Assembly (NCBI GenBank): GCA_002315325.1
Contig: DCGU01000081.1
Location: 1-5,800 of the forward strand
DNA length: 5,800 nucleotides
Direction of reading: 5' to 3'
Source: Clostridiales bacterium UBA1770
Lineage (GTDB): Bacteria; Bacillota; Clostridia; Oscillospirales; CAG-272
This document shows positions 1 through 5,771 of the stretch, piece by piece (the stretch's first letter is position 1; each line of letters opens with the position of its first letter). Both the position numbers and the translations under genes were made by a program. Under the pieces are notes generated by a model, which was not told the DNA's origin, did no database searches, and saw nothing but the letters and a program-made list of their open reading frames with translations.

Positions 1-21
1 TGCACTTGTTATTATAATCTG

Positions 22-72
22 CCCTGCCTTGTGCAAAGGAAGGGGGACCACCGTAGGTGGTGGAAGGATTGT
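22..72. repeat. Fragment of a hairpin-forming intergenic repeat
   Basis: Two hairpins lie side by side. The first spans 22-44: CCCT and CCTT pair with AAGG and AGGG around a GTGCA loop, with one G/A mismatch. The second spans 47-61: ACCACC pairs with GGTGGT around GTA. It is followed by GGAAGGATTGT at 62-72. This arrangement (CCTTTGTGCAAAGG-like stem, variable second hairpin, GGA(G/A)GGATTGT end) resembles short dispersed repeats I recall from Faecalibacterium and related gut Firmicutes. Membership of that family is from memory, and the element may continue left of the window. No coding potential is apparent. Confidence 0.5.
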
Positions 73-92
73 CCGCAGCCCTTAACCATTCA

Positions 93-121
93 TTGACAAA
101 CACGATATTATCGTGTATAAT
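93..121 (+). promoter_or_regulatory. Sigma-70/sigma-A promoter of the toxin-antitoxin-like operon
   Basis: The -35 box TTGACA is at 93-98 and the -10 box TATAAT at 116-121, both perfect consensus, with the optimal 17-bp spacer. Transcription should start near 128, leaving a leader of about 36 nt before the ATG at 164. A second TATAAT at 134-139 has no convincing -35 box and is probably incidental. A promoter this strong normally needs repression, which fits the palindrome filling its spacer. Confidence 0.88.
100..116. promoter_or_regulatory. Palindromic operator inside the promoter spacer
   Basis: A perfect inverted repeat, ACACGATA and TATCGTGT around a single central T, occupies the whole spacer between the -35 and -10 boxes and reaches the first base of the -10. 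A protein bound here would block RNA polymerase. The first gene downstream encodes a ribbon-helix-helix protein, a class that binds such symmetric sites as dimers and often represses its own operon. That this protein is the binder is inference. Confidence 0.75.
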
Positions 122-150
122 ACTGTCATACAATATAATACATTTTTGCA

Positions 151-156
151 AAGGAG
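151..156 (+). promoter_or_regulatory. Ribosome binding site AAGGAG fixing the antitoxin start
   Basis: AAGGAG lies 7 nt before the ATG at 164. It decides the start: the in-frame GTG at 113 lies inside the promoter and operator, upstream of the expected transcription start, so it cannot serve as initiator. Confidence 0.85.
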
Positions 157-163
157 TCCCACT

Positions 164-451
164 ATGTCCAAAAAATCCATCAGTGTCACGTTGGAAGAAT
201 CCACCATTGAATGTTTAAAAACAACTGCCGAATCGGAAATGCGGTCTGTCAGCAACCTTATTGATTATATCGTTATGCTCTATGCTAAAAGCAATAATTC
301 TATGAATGAAATCAAACGTCAGGCAGCGGCTCAGGCAGCAAACGATGCCGTGATTCGTCCCTATTCCGAAACGCAGGTACTGCTTAGCACCCATGTGAAA
401 ATGAGTGAAGCAGATAAGGCGGTCCTGCTGCAGATGGGCGCTAAGGTATGA
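164..451 (+). CDS. Ribbon-helix-helix protein, probable antitoxin and autorepressor
   Basis: This 95-residue cytoplasmic protein probably binds DNA as a dimer and neutralises the kinase encoded next. Residues about 3-11 (KKSISVTLE) fit the beta strand of a ribbon-helix-helix fold, about 13-25 the first helix, and about 28-43 the second (SVSNLIDYIVMLYAKS), with the usual small/polar residues at the turn. The rest, about 44-95, is alanine-rich and helical (KRQAAAQAANDA near 52-63) and is the likely toxin-binding part. In RHH antitoxins the DNA-binding N-terminus and toxin-binding C-terminus are usually arranged this way. Its stop overlaps the next start by 4 nt (ATGA), indicating translational coupling. 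The palindrome in its promoter suggests autoregulation. The RHH call rests on pattern, not a search; a plain transcriptional regulator remains possible but is less likely given the neighbour. Confidence 0.75.
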   Translation: MSKKSISVTLEESTIECLKTTAESEMRSVSNLIDYIVMLYAKSNNSMNEIKRQAAAQAANDAVIRPYSETQVLLSTHVKMSEADKAVLLQMGAKV

Positions 452-1020
452 AAACGGTATATCTAATTGCCGGTCCCAATGGCAGTGGAAAAAGTACTCT
501 ATTACCTCAGTTAATGCAGTCGTTTGCCTTAAATGAAGTGGAATACGTATGCCCGGATACCTATGTTGCAATGTATTTCAATGAAGAACCTGACGTTATT
601 ACAAAATATAAAAAGGCAATGGCATATGCTGAATATAAGCGTAACCAATTACTTGCAGAAAACCAATCGATGATTATCGAAACGGTTTTGTCACGCAGAG
701 ATAAATTAGACTTTTTGAATCAGGCCAAAGAACAGGGATATCGTATCGTTTCTGCATTTGTGGGCACAAATTCGTCCGAAATTAACGTAAAGCGTGTCAG
801 CATTCGTGTTTCACAGGGCGGGCACGATGTACCTATAGACAAAATAAAATCCAGATATGATAAATCATTGGCCAATTTGCCTTTGCTTTTGGCAGTCTCA
901 GACGAACTGTACGTATATGATAACAGTAAAACGTTGCAACTGGTGTTTTCTCAAATTGATGAGGAGACGCATTACAGTGAGCCGTTGCCTGCATGGGTTA
1001 AGAATGCGTTGAATATTTGA
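448..1020 (+). CDS. Zeta-toxin/PezT-like P-loop kinase, probable toxin
   Basis: The 190-residue protein is a P-loop kinase of the zeta-toxin superfamily, close to the COG4185 type. Classical zeta/PezT enzymes phosphorylate UDP-N-acetylglucosamine and so poison cell-wall synthesis; that substrate is assumed here. The N-terminus is a hydrophobic strand followed by Walker A GPNGSGKST at residues 9-17. D37 in VCPDTY sits where zeta kinases place the catalytic aspartate, though Cys replaces the more usual Asn two residues before it. IIETVLS (76-82) matches the second conserved strand. R120 in RVSQGGHDVP and R137 in KSRYDKSLANLP match the conserved basic segments, expected to bind ATP phosphates. 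No signal peptide or membrane segment is seen. Length is short for zeta (about 250-290) but normal for the compact subfamily. The start overlaps the antitoxin stop and has only a weak ribosome site, so it depends on coupling. The key residues seem intact, suggesting an active enzyme. A non-toxic nucleotide or sugar kinase is the alternative. Confidence 0.78.
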   Translation: MKTVYLIAGPNGSGKSTLLPQLMQSFALNEVEYVCPDTYVAMYFNEEPDVITKYKKAMAYAEYKRNQLLAENQSMIIETVLSRRDKLDFLNQAKEQGYRIVSAFVGTNSSEINVKRVSIRVSQGGHDVPIDKIKSRYDKSLANLPLLLAVSDELYVYDNSKTLQLVFSQIDEETHYSEPLPAWVKNALNI

Positions 1021-1026
1021 GTTGTA

Positions 1027-1063
1027 ACCCTTCCGCCGTGTAAACGTCGGAAGGGTATTTTCT
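1027..1063 (+). terminator. Rho-independent terminator after the kinase gene
   Basis: ACCCTTCCG at 1027-1035 pairs perfectly with CGGAAGGGT at 1048-1056. Inside, after one C/T mismatch, CGT pairs with ACG around a GTAA loop, a GNRA-type tetraloop. A T-rich tract (TATTTTCTATTT) follows at 1056-1067. The hairpin begins 7 nt after the stop codon and should separate the toxin-antitoxin unit from glgP. Confidence 0.88.
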
Positions 1064-1071
1064 ATTTGCAA

Positions 1072-1140
1072 ATTTTGTCATTCCTAAGACTGACAAAACT
1101 CCCGTCTTTACCTATTTTGTCATTCCAAAGACTGACAAAA
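1072..1140. repeat. Two 27-bp direct repeats, each a hyphenated palindrome
   Basis: Copies at 1072-1098 and 1114-1140 differ at one base (T1085 versus A1127). Each contains TTTTGTCA, a 10-nt gap, then TGACAAAA, a perfect 8-bp inverted repeat. They start 42 bp apart, four helical turns, so the palindromes face the same side of DNA. They lie between the terminator and the glgP promoter, with copy 2 ending 43 bp before the -35 box. They may be paired regulator sites for glgP, or decayed units of a dispersed repeat of the TTGTCATTCC type; the sequence does not settle which. Confidence 0.8.
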
Positions 1141-1182
1141 AATCCAATTTGAGCCGCAATTATGCATATATTCCCCCTAAAA

Positions 1183-1194
1183 GTGGACATCCAC
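1183..1194. promoter_or_regulatory. Short inverted repeat over the glgP -35 box
   Basis: GTGGA (1183-1187) and TCCAC (1190-1194) form a 5-bp inverted repeat around CA that overlaps the -35 hexamer at 1184-1189. It is a candidate repressor half-site pair but is short enough to arise by chance. Confidence 0.35.
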
Positions 1195-1212
1195 CCGCCT
1201 TTATGATATAAT
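1184..1212 (+). promoter_or_regulatory. Promoter of the glgP operon with extended -10
   Basis: TGGACA at 1184-1189 (five of six matches to TTGACA) is 17 bp from a perfect TATAAT at 1207-1212. TG at 1204-1205 gives the extended -10 form TGATATAAT. Transcription should begin near 1219, giving an AT-rich leader of about 30 nt. It is the only good promoter seen for the two glucan genes. Confidence 0.82.
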
Positions 1213-1235
1213 ATTACATTATTATTTATTTTTTT

Positions 1236-1241
1236 GAAAGG
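1236..1241 (+). promoter_or_regulatory. Ribosome binding site GAAAGG fixing the glgP start
   Basis: GAAAGG lies 7 nt before the ATG at 1249. An in-frame TTG at 1234 overlaps this site and so is not the start. ATG 1249 is chosen. Confidence 0.75.
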
Positions 1242-1248
1242 TTCCGAC

Positions 1249-3816
1249 ATGAGCGAAACGAAAAAGACCACCGAAAAGAAAGCGACTGCAACGGCGAAAA
1301 AGCCTGCCGCAGCGAATAAGCCCGCCGCAGCGAAAAAACCTGCGGCAAAACCCGCTGGAGCCGATAAACCCGCCGCCAAAAAAACGACTTCATCCGCTAA
1401 TAAGGCCGTGCGTGACGCGATCCTTGCCAAACTCTCCGGCTACTTCGGCACGACACCCGCCGATGCGACGGTCGACCAAATCTATAAAGCAACCGCTATG
1501 ACCGTGCGCGACGTTTTGTCCGCGCGCCGCAGCGCCTTTAAAAAGGACGTGCGTGCCGCCGGCGGCAAACAGGTGTACTACATGTGCATGGAGTTCCTCA
1601 TGGGCCGCTCCTTAAAGACCAACCTGTGCAACTTGGGCCTGGACAAAGAGTACGCTGCCGTGCTGTCCGAGCTGGGTTACGACCTGGAACAACTGTACGA
1701 ATGCGAGCCCGACGCGGGACTTGGTAACGGCGGCTTGGGCCGCCTGGCTGCCTGCTTTATGGACTCCTTAACGTCATTGTCCTACCCGGCGTCCGGCTTC
1801 TCCATTTGCTACGAATACGGTCTGTTCAAACAGAAGATCGTCGACGGCGTGCAGGTGGAAATGCCCGATATTTGGCTGCCCGGCGGTGAAGTGTGGCTGG
1901 TACCGCGTACCGACCGTATCTTCAAGGTGCGTTTCGGCGGTCACGTCAAGGAAAACTGGACCGACGGCAAACTCGAAATCGGCTACGAGGGCGGCGAGGA
2001 AATCGAGGCCGTTCCCTACGATATGATGATCTCCGGCGGAGCCGGTGCCGAGGCGGTCAACCGCCTGCGTCTGTGGCGCGCCCGCGACATCCAAAACTTC
2101 AATATGAGCCTGTTCACCCAGGGACAGTATGCCCGCGCCCTGGAAGACAGCAACAGCGCCGAAATCATCTCCAAGGTGCTGTACCCCTCCGATAACCACA
2201 ACGAGGGCAAACAGCTGCGCCTGAAGCAGCAATACTTCCTGGTTTCCGCTTCCATTCAGAGCATCGTGCGCGACCATCTGGCCGTTTACGGCACGCTGGA
2301 TAACTTTGCCGATAAGGTCGCCATTCATATCAACGACACCCACCCGGCGCTTTGCATCCCCGAACTGATGCGCCTGTTCATGGACGTGTACTGCATGTCG
2401 TGGGAAAAGGCGTGGGACATCGTGACGCACACGGTTTCCTACACCAACCACACCGTTATGCCGGAGGCACTGGAGACCTGGAACGAGGACCTGTTCAAAC
2501 TGCTTTTGCCCCGTCAATATCAAATCATTTGCGAAATCAACCGCCGCTTCTGCATCGACGCTTGGAATATCTTCCCGGACAACTGGGACCGCATCTCCAA
2601 GATGAGCGCCCTGTCCTACGGTCGCGTGCGCATGGCAAACCTGTCCGTCATCGGTTCCCATACCGTCAACGGCGTTTCCGCCCTGCATTCCGGCATTTTG
2701 CGTGAATCCACCTTTAAGGATTTCTACCGCATGTACCCCGACCGTTTCACCAACGTGACCAACGGTATTGCCCACCGCCGCTGGCTGTGCTATTCCAACC
2801 CGGCCCTGGCAGACCTGCTGGATAAGACCATCGGTCCCGAGTACCGCGGTAACCCCGAAAAGCTGGCCGATTTCGCCAAGTACGCCGACGACGTAAACGT
2901 TATTGAGGGCCTGCGTGCCGTTAAGCATCAGAACAAGATTGCCTTTGCCGAGCAGGTGGAGCGCAAGATGGGTATCAAGCTCGACACCCACTCGATTTTC
3001 GACGTGCAGATCAAGCGCCTGCACGAATACAAGCGCCAGCTGCTCAACGTTTTGCAGATTATCGGCGTATATTTGGATATCAAAGAAAACCCCAATTTGG
3101 ACATCCGCCCGCAAACCTACCTGTTCGCCGCCAAGGCCGCGCCCGGTTACACCATGGCCAAGCGCATCATTCAGCTGATTTGCTGCCTGTCCAAAGAACT
3201 GGACGCCGACCCCGTCGTGCGTGAAAAGCTGCGCGTCGTCTTTCTGGAAAACTACAACGTCAGTATGGCGGAGGCGCTCATTCCCGCCGCCGAAATCAGC
3301 GAGCAGATCTCGCTTGCCGGTAAAGAGGCCAGCGGTACTTCCTGCATGAAGCTTATGATGAACGGCGCCCTGACCATCGGTACGCTGGACGGTGCCAACG
3401 TTGAAATGCAGGCAGCCGCAGGGGAAGAGAATATGTTCATCTTCGGGCTGCATGCCGATGAGGTGGACAACCTGTGGACACAGGGCTACCACGCCGCCAA
3501 CTATTATATGGCCGATGCCAAACTGCACCGCATTGTCGACCGCCTGAAGGGCGGCTTTGACGGGGAATCCTTCGCCGATATCGCCACCTACCTCATCTCG
3601 GGACAGAACGTGGCGGATCCCTTCATGTGCCTGGCCGATTTCGAGTCCTACCGCACGACGCACGACAAAATGCTGTCCATCTACGATGACCGTGAAAAGT
3701 GGACCCGTATGTCGCTGTACAATATCGCCGCCTCCGGCTTCTTTGCCGCCGACCGCAGCGTGACCGAGTACGCCGAGCGCATTTGGCACTTGAGCCGTAT
3801 TATCAAGAATAAATAA
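1249..3816 (+). CDS. glgP: Glycogen/maltodextrin phosphorylase with a Lys-Ala-Pro N-terminal tail
   Basis: This 855-residue cytoplasmic enzyme of the GT35 family uses pyridoxal phosphate to phosphorolyse alpha-1,4-glucan ends, releasing glucose-1-phosphate. The PLP signature at 693-705 (EASGTSCMKLMMN) carries the cofactor lysine K701. R590 and K595 in KRLHEYKR match the phosphate-contact residues (rabbit muscle R569, K574), and K701 is 106 residues beyond K595, as in the rabbit enzyme. H365 in NDTHP and H401 in TNHTVMPEA match rabbit H341 and H377. The glycine-rich GLGNGGLGRLAACF lies at 157-170. The catalytic body appears complete. Residues 1-50 are unusual: 13 Lys, 16 Ala and 5 Pro with KPA motifs at 18, 24, 30, 34 and 40, resembling a histone H1-like disordered tail; homology starts around residue 52. 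Sense TTA, CTA and TCA codons are absent over a long stretch, showing strong codon bias. It is first in a two-gene operon with a GH13 hydrolase. Preference for glycogen or maltodextrin cannot be told from sequence. Confidence 0.97.
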   Translation: MSETKKTTEKKATATAKKPAAANKPAAAKKPAAKPAGADKPAAKKTTSSANKAVRDAILAKLSGYFGTTPADATVDQIYKATAMTVRDVLSARRSAFKKDVRAAGGKQVYYMCMEFLMGRSLKTNLCNLGLDKEYAAVLSELGYDLEQLYECEPDAGLGNGGLGRLAACFMDSLTSLSYPASGFSICYEYGLFKQKIVDGVQVEMPDIWLPGGEVWLVPRTDRIFKVRFGGHVKENWTDGKLEIGYEGGEEIEAVPYDMMISGGAGAEAVNRLRLWRARDIQNFNMSLFTQGQYARALEDSNSAEIISKVLYPSDNHNEGKQLRLKQQYFLVSASIQSIVRDHLAVYGTLDNFADKVAIHINDTHPALCIPELMRLFMDVYCMSWEKAWDIVTHTVSYTNHTVMPEALETWNEDLFKLLLPRQYQIICEINRRFCIDAWNIFPDNWDRISKMSALSYGRVRMANLSVIGSHTVNGVSALHSGILRESTFKDFYRMYPDRFTNVTNGIAHRRWLCYSNPALADLLDKTIGPEYRGNPEKLADFAKYADDVNVIEGLRAVKHQNKIAFAEQVERKMGIKLDTHSIFDVQIKRLHEYKRQLLNVLQIIGVYLDIKENPNLDIRPQTYLFAAKAAPGYTMAKRIIQLICCLSKELDADPVVREKLRVVFLENYNVSMAEALIPAAEISEQISLAGKEASGTSCMKLMMNGALTIGTLDGANVEMQAAAGEENMFIFGLHADEVDNLWTQGYHAANYYMADAKLHRIVDRLKGGFDGESFADIATYLISGQNVADPFMCLADFESYRTTHDKMLSIYDDREKWTRMSLYNIAASGFFAADRSVTEYAERIWHLSRIIKNK

Positions 3817-3819
3817 GGG
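3815..3819 (+). promoter_or_regulatory. Ribosome binding site overlapping the glgP stop codon
   Basis: AAGGG begins within the TAA stop of glgP and ends 9 nt before the ATG at 3829. With only 12 nt between the genes and no promoter or terminator, the GH13 gene is cotranscribed and probably translated partly by ribosomes finishing glgP. Confidence 0.65.
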
Positions 3820-3828
3820 TAATCAACG

Positions 3829-5763
3829 ATGACCTTTCCCGCTTTGCAAAACCTGCCGCAGCGCCGCGTGCTGGTTGACGGAGTCCCCGCACTCTGTCCC
3901 GGCGCCGTCCCGGCCGGCTCACAACTGCAAATCGAACTGTATCTGCCGCGGCGCTTGGGCGCCGCGGCCGTTTCGGTTTGCCTGCACGCCGATGCCCTGA
4001 ATGCCGGTGCACCGACGGCCGAACACACGTATCCCGCCCGTTACGTCGGCGGGGACGGCGTGGTCGATTGCTTTGCCGCAAGCGTTGCAACGGACGAACT
4101 GCAAAGTGAAGGCGGGCTGTTCTATTGGCACTTTTCCGTGGACGTCGGGCGTGAATCTTCCCTGCAGTCCGACACACAGGACAACGATACCATGACGCTG
4201 ACGGCCGACGTGGGCCGCGAGTATCGCCTGCTTTTGTATGCCCCCGATTTTGACACCCCGCATTGGATGCGCGGCGGCGTGATGTACCATATCTTTTTGG
4301 ACCGCTTCTGCCGCGGGCAGGGTCCCGCTGCATTGCACCCGGGGGCTGTGCTCAACGAAGACTGGGAACACGGTGTGCCGCCCTATGCCGAAAAGCCGGG
4401 GCAGCCGCTTGCCAATAACGTCTTTTTCGGCGGCAACCTGTGGGGTGTCATTGAAAAACTGGATTATCTGCAAAAAATGGGTGTGACAATCCTGTATCTG
4501 TCCCCGCTGTTTACCGCCGCGTCCAACCACCGCTACGATACGGGCGACTACGAAACCGTGGACAGCCTGCTGGGCGGCGAGGAGGCTTTTGCCGCATTCT
4601 TAACCGCCGCACACGCGCACGGGATGCGCGTGGTGCTGGACGGTGTCTTCAACCATACGGGTGACGACAGCCGCTATTTCAATCACTACGGGCATTACGA
4701 CAGCGTCGGCGCCGCTCAATCGCAGGCGTCGCCCTATTACGATTGGTACGCCTTCCGTCATTGGCCCGACGACTACGAGGCCTGGTGGAACGTGTCCGTC
4801 CTGCCGCGGCTGCGCAGCGATTTGCCCGCCTGCCGCGACTATATTTGCCAAATTGCCGCCGACCGTGTAAAACAGGGTGTGGACGGCTGGCGCCTGGACG
4901 TTGCCGACGAACTGTCCGATACCTTGCTGGACAAATTGCGTACGTCGACCCATGCGGCGTTCGCCGCACGCGAGAAAACCGACGTTCCCCTGATTTTGGG
5001 TGAGGTCTGGGAAAACGCCGCCGATAAGGTGGCTTACGGCTACCGCCGCCGCTACCTGCAGGGGGCGCAGTTGGACAGCGTTATGAATTACCCCTTCCGC
5101 GAGGGTGTACTGGACTATATGGAGAGCGGCGACTGCACGGGATTGTGCGCCACGCTCACCGAGATTTACGCGTCGTATCCGCGTGCCGTGTGCGACGTGC
5201 TGATGAACCTGCTGGGCACCCACGACACCGAACGTATTCTGTCGGTGCTGGGCGACAGGGAAGCGGGCTTTGAAGTGACCAACGCCCCGCTGGCAACCAA
5301 ACGCCTGACGACGGAACAAAGAAACAAAGCCGTTGCTTTGCTCAAATTAGCGGCCGCCATTCAGTTTACCGTCTACGGCGTGCCCTCCGTGTTCTACGGC
5401 GATGAGGCCGGGATGGAGGGATACCGCGATCCCTTCTGCCGCATGCCGTTCCCCTGGGGACACGAAGATAAAGACCTGCAGGCCTATTACACCGTTTTGG
5501 GCGAAATCCGCAAAATGCCGACGTTTGCCAAAGGTGCGTTCAAACTGCTCACACACGCTGGCCCCGTCCTGGCCTTTACCCGCGGCGACGCACAAAACGA
5601 AACCGTTCTTGTCGCCGTCAACCGCGGCAAGACCCCCGCAAAGGTCCCCCTGCCGCAGGGCTTTACGCCCGCACGTGAACTGCTCACTGGCGCGACAATC
5701 AAGAGTGGCGACGACAATACCGTCACCATCCCGCCCCTGACGGCGTGCGTTTACGTTTCTTAA
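3829..5763 (+). CDS. GH13 alpha-amylase-family enzyme, neopullulanase/cyclomaltodextrinase-like
   Basis: This 644-residue enzyme is predicted to hydrolyse alpha-1,4 and possibly alpha-1,6 bonds in maltodextrins or glycogen fragments by the retaining GH13 mechanism. All catalytic blocks are visible: DGVFNH at 271-276, GWRLDVADE at 353-361 with nucleophile D357 and R355, GEVWE with acid/base E392, and GTHDTER with H465 and stabiliser D466. HRYDTGDY at 234-241 fits the substrate loop. The barrel opens at MYHIFLDRF (152-160), where Leu replaces the usual Pro of YQIFPDRF. Residues about 1-140 form a separate N-terminal beta-rich region, in the place of the CBM34-like domain of neopullulanases; about 570-644 is the C-terminal beta domain. 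There is no signal peptide or transmembrane segment, so it acts in the cytoplasm alongside GlgP, probably processing branched or limit dextrins that the phosphorylase leaves. GH13_20 or GH13_39 is the likely subfamily; alpha-amylase or a debranching specificity cannot be excluded. Confidence 0.92.
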   Translation: MTFPALQNLPQRRVLVDGVPALCPGAVPAGSQLQIELYLPRRLGAAAVSVCLHADALNAGAPTAEHTYPARYVGGDGVVDCFAASVATDELQSEGGLFYWHFSVDVGRESSLQSDTQDNDTMTLTADVGREYRLLLYAPDFDTPHWMRGGVMYHIFLDRFCRGQGPAALHPGAVLNEDWEHGVPPYAEKPGQPLANNVFFGGNLWGVIEKLDYLQKMGVTILYLSPLFTAASNHRYDTGDYETVDSLLGGEEAFAAFLTAAHAHGMRVVLDGVFNHTGDDSRYFNHYGHYDSVGAAQSQASPYYDWYAFRHWPDDYEAWWNVSVLPRLRSDLPACRDYICQIAADRVKQGVDGWRLDVADELSDTLLDKLRTSTHAAFAAREKTDVPLILGEVWENAADKVAYGYRRRYLQGAQLDSVMNYPFREGVLDYMESGDCTGLCATLTEIYASYPRAVCDVLMNLLGTHDTERILSVLGDREAGFEVTNAPLATKRLTTEQRNKAVALLKLAAAIQFTVYGVPSVFYGDEAGMEGYRDPFCRMPFPWGHEDKDLQAYYTVLGEIRKMPTFAKGAFKLLTHAGPVLAFTRGDAQNETVLVAVNRGKTPAKVPLPQGFTPARELLTGATIKSGDDNTVTIPPLTACVYVS

Positions 5764-5771
5764 TAATTCTT

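Noticed and set aside
13..18. TATAAT near the left edge as another promoter
   Set aside because: Its -35 position falls outside the window and nothing downstream needs it; the stretch is simply AT-rich.
113..163. GTG at 113 as an upstream start for the RHH protein
   Set aside because: It sits inside the operator and promoter, before the expected transcription start, whereas ATG 164 has an ideal AAGGAG site.
215..571. A minus-strand frame opposite the antitoxin and kinase genes
   Set aside because: It lies across two well-supported overlapping genes, with no start signal or recognisable family.
1072..1140. The twin repeats as a CRISPR array
   Set aside because: Only two units with a single 15-bp gap, strong internal symmetry and no cas genes; the spacing does not fit repeat-spacer architecture.
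1161..1168. TATGCATA palindrome between the twin repeats and the glgP promoter
   Set aside because: An 8-bp AT-rich palindrome is common by chance and has no second copy or clear placement relative to the promoter.
1062..1430. A 122-codon minus-strand frame with alanine- and phenylalanine-rich sequence
   Set aside because: It crosses the twin repeats, the glgP promoter and the tail-coding region. Its Ala/Phe-rich run is just the complement of the Lys/Ala/Pro codons.
1774..3789. A 671-codon open frame on the minus strand inside glgP
   Set aside because: It is codon-aligned with glgP, so it stays open only because glgP lacks TTA, CTA and TCA codons there. It has no ribosome site and no recognisable protein pattern. 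The minus-strand frames at 3919-4530, 4600-5319 and 5347-5595 are codon-aligned shadows of the GH13 gene for the same reason.
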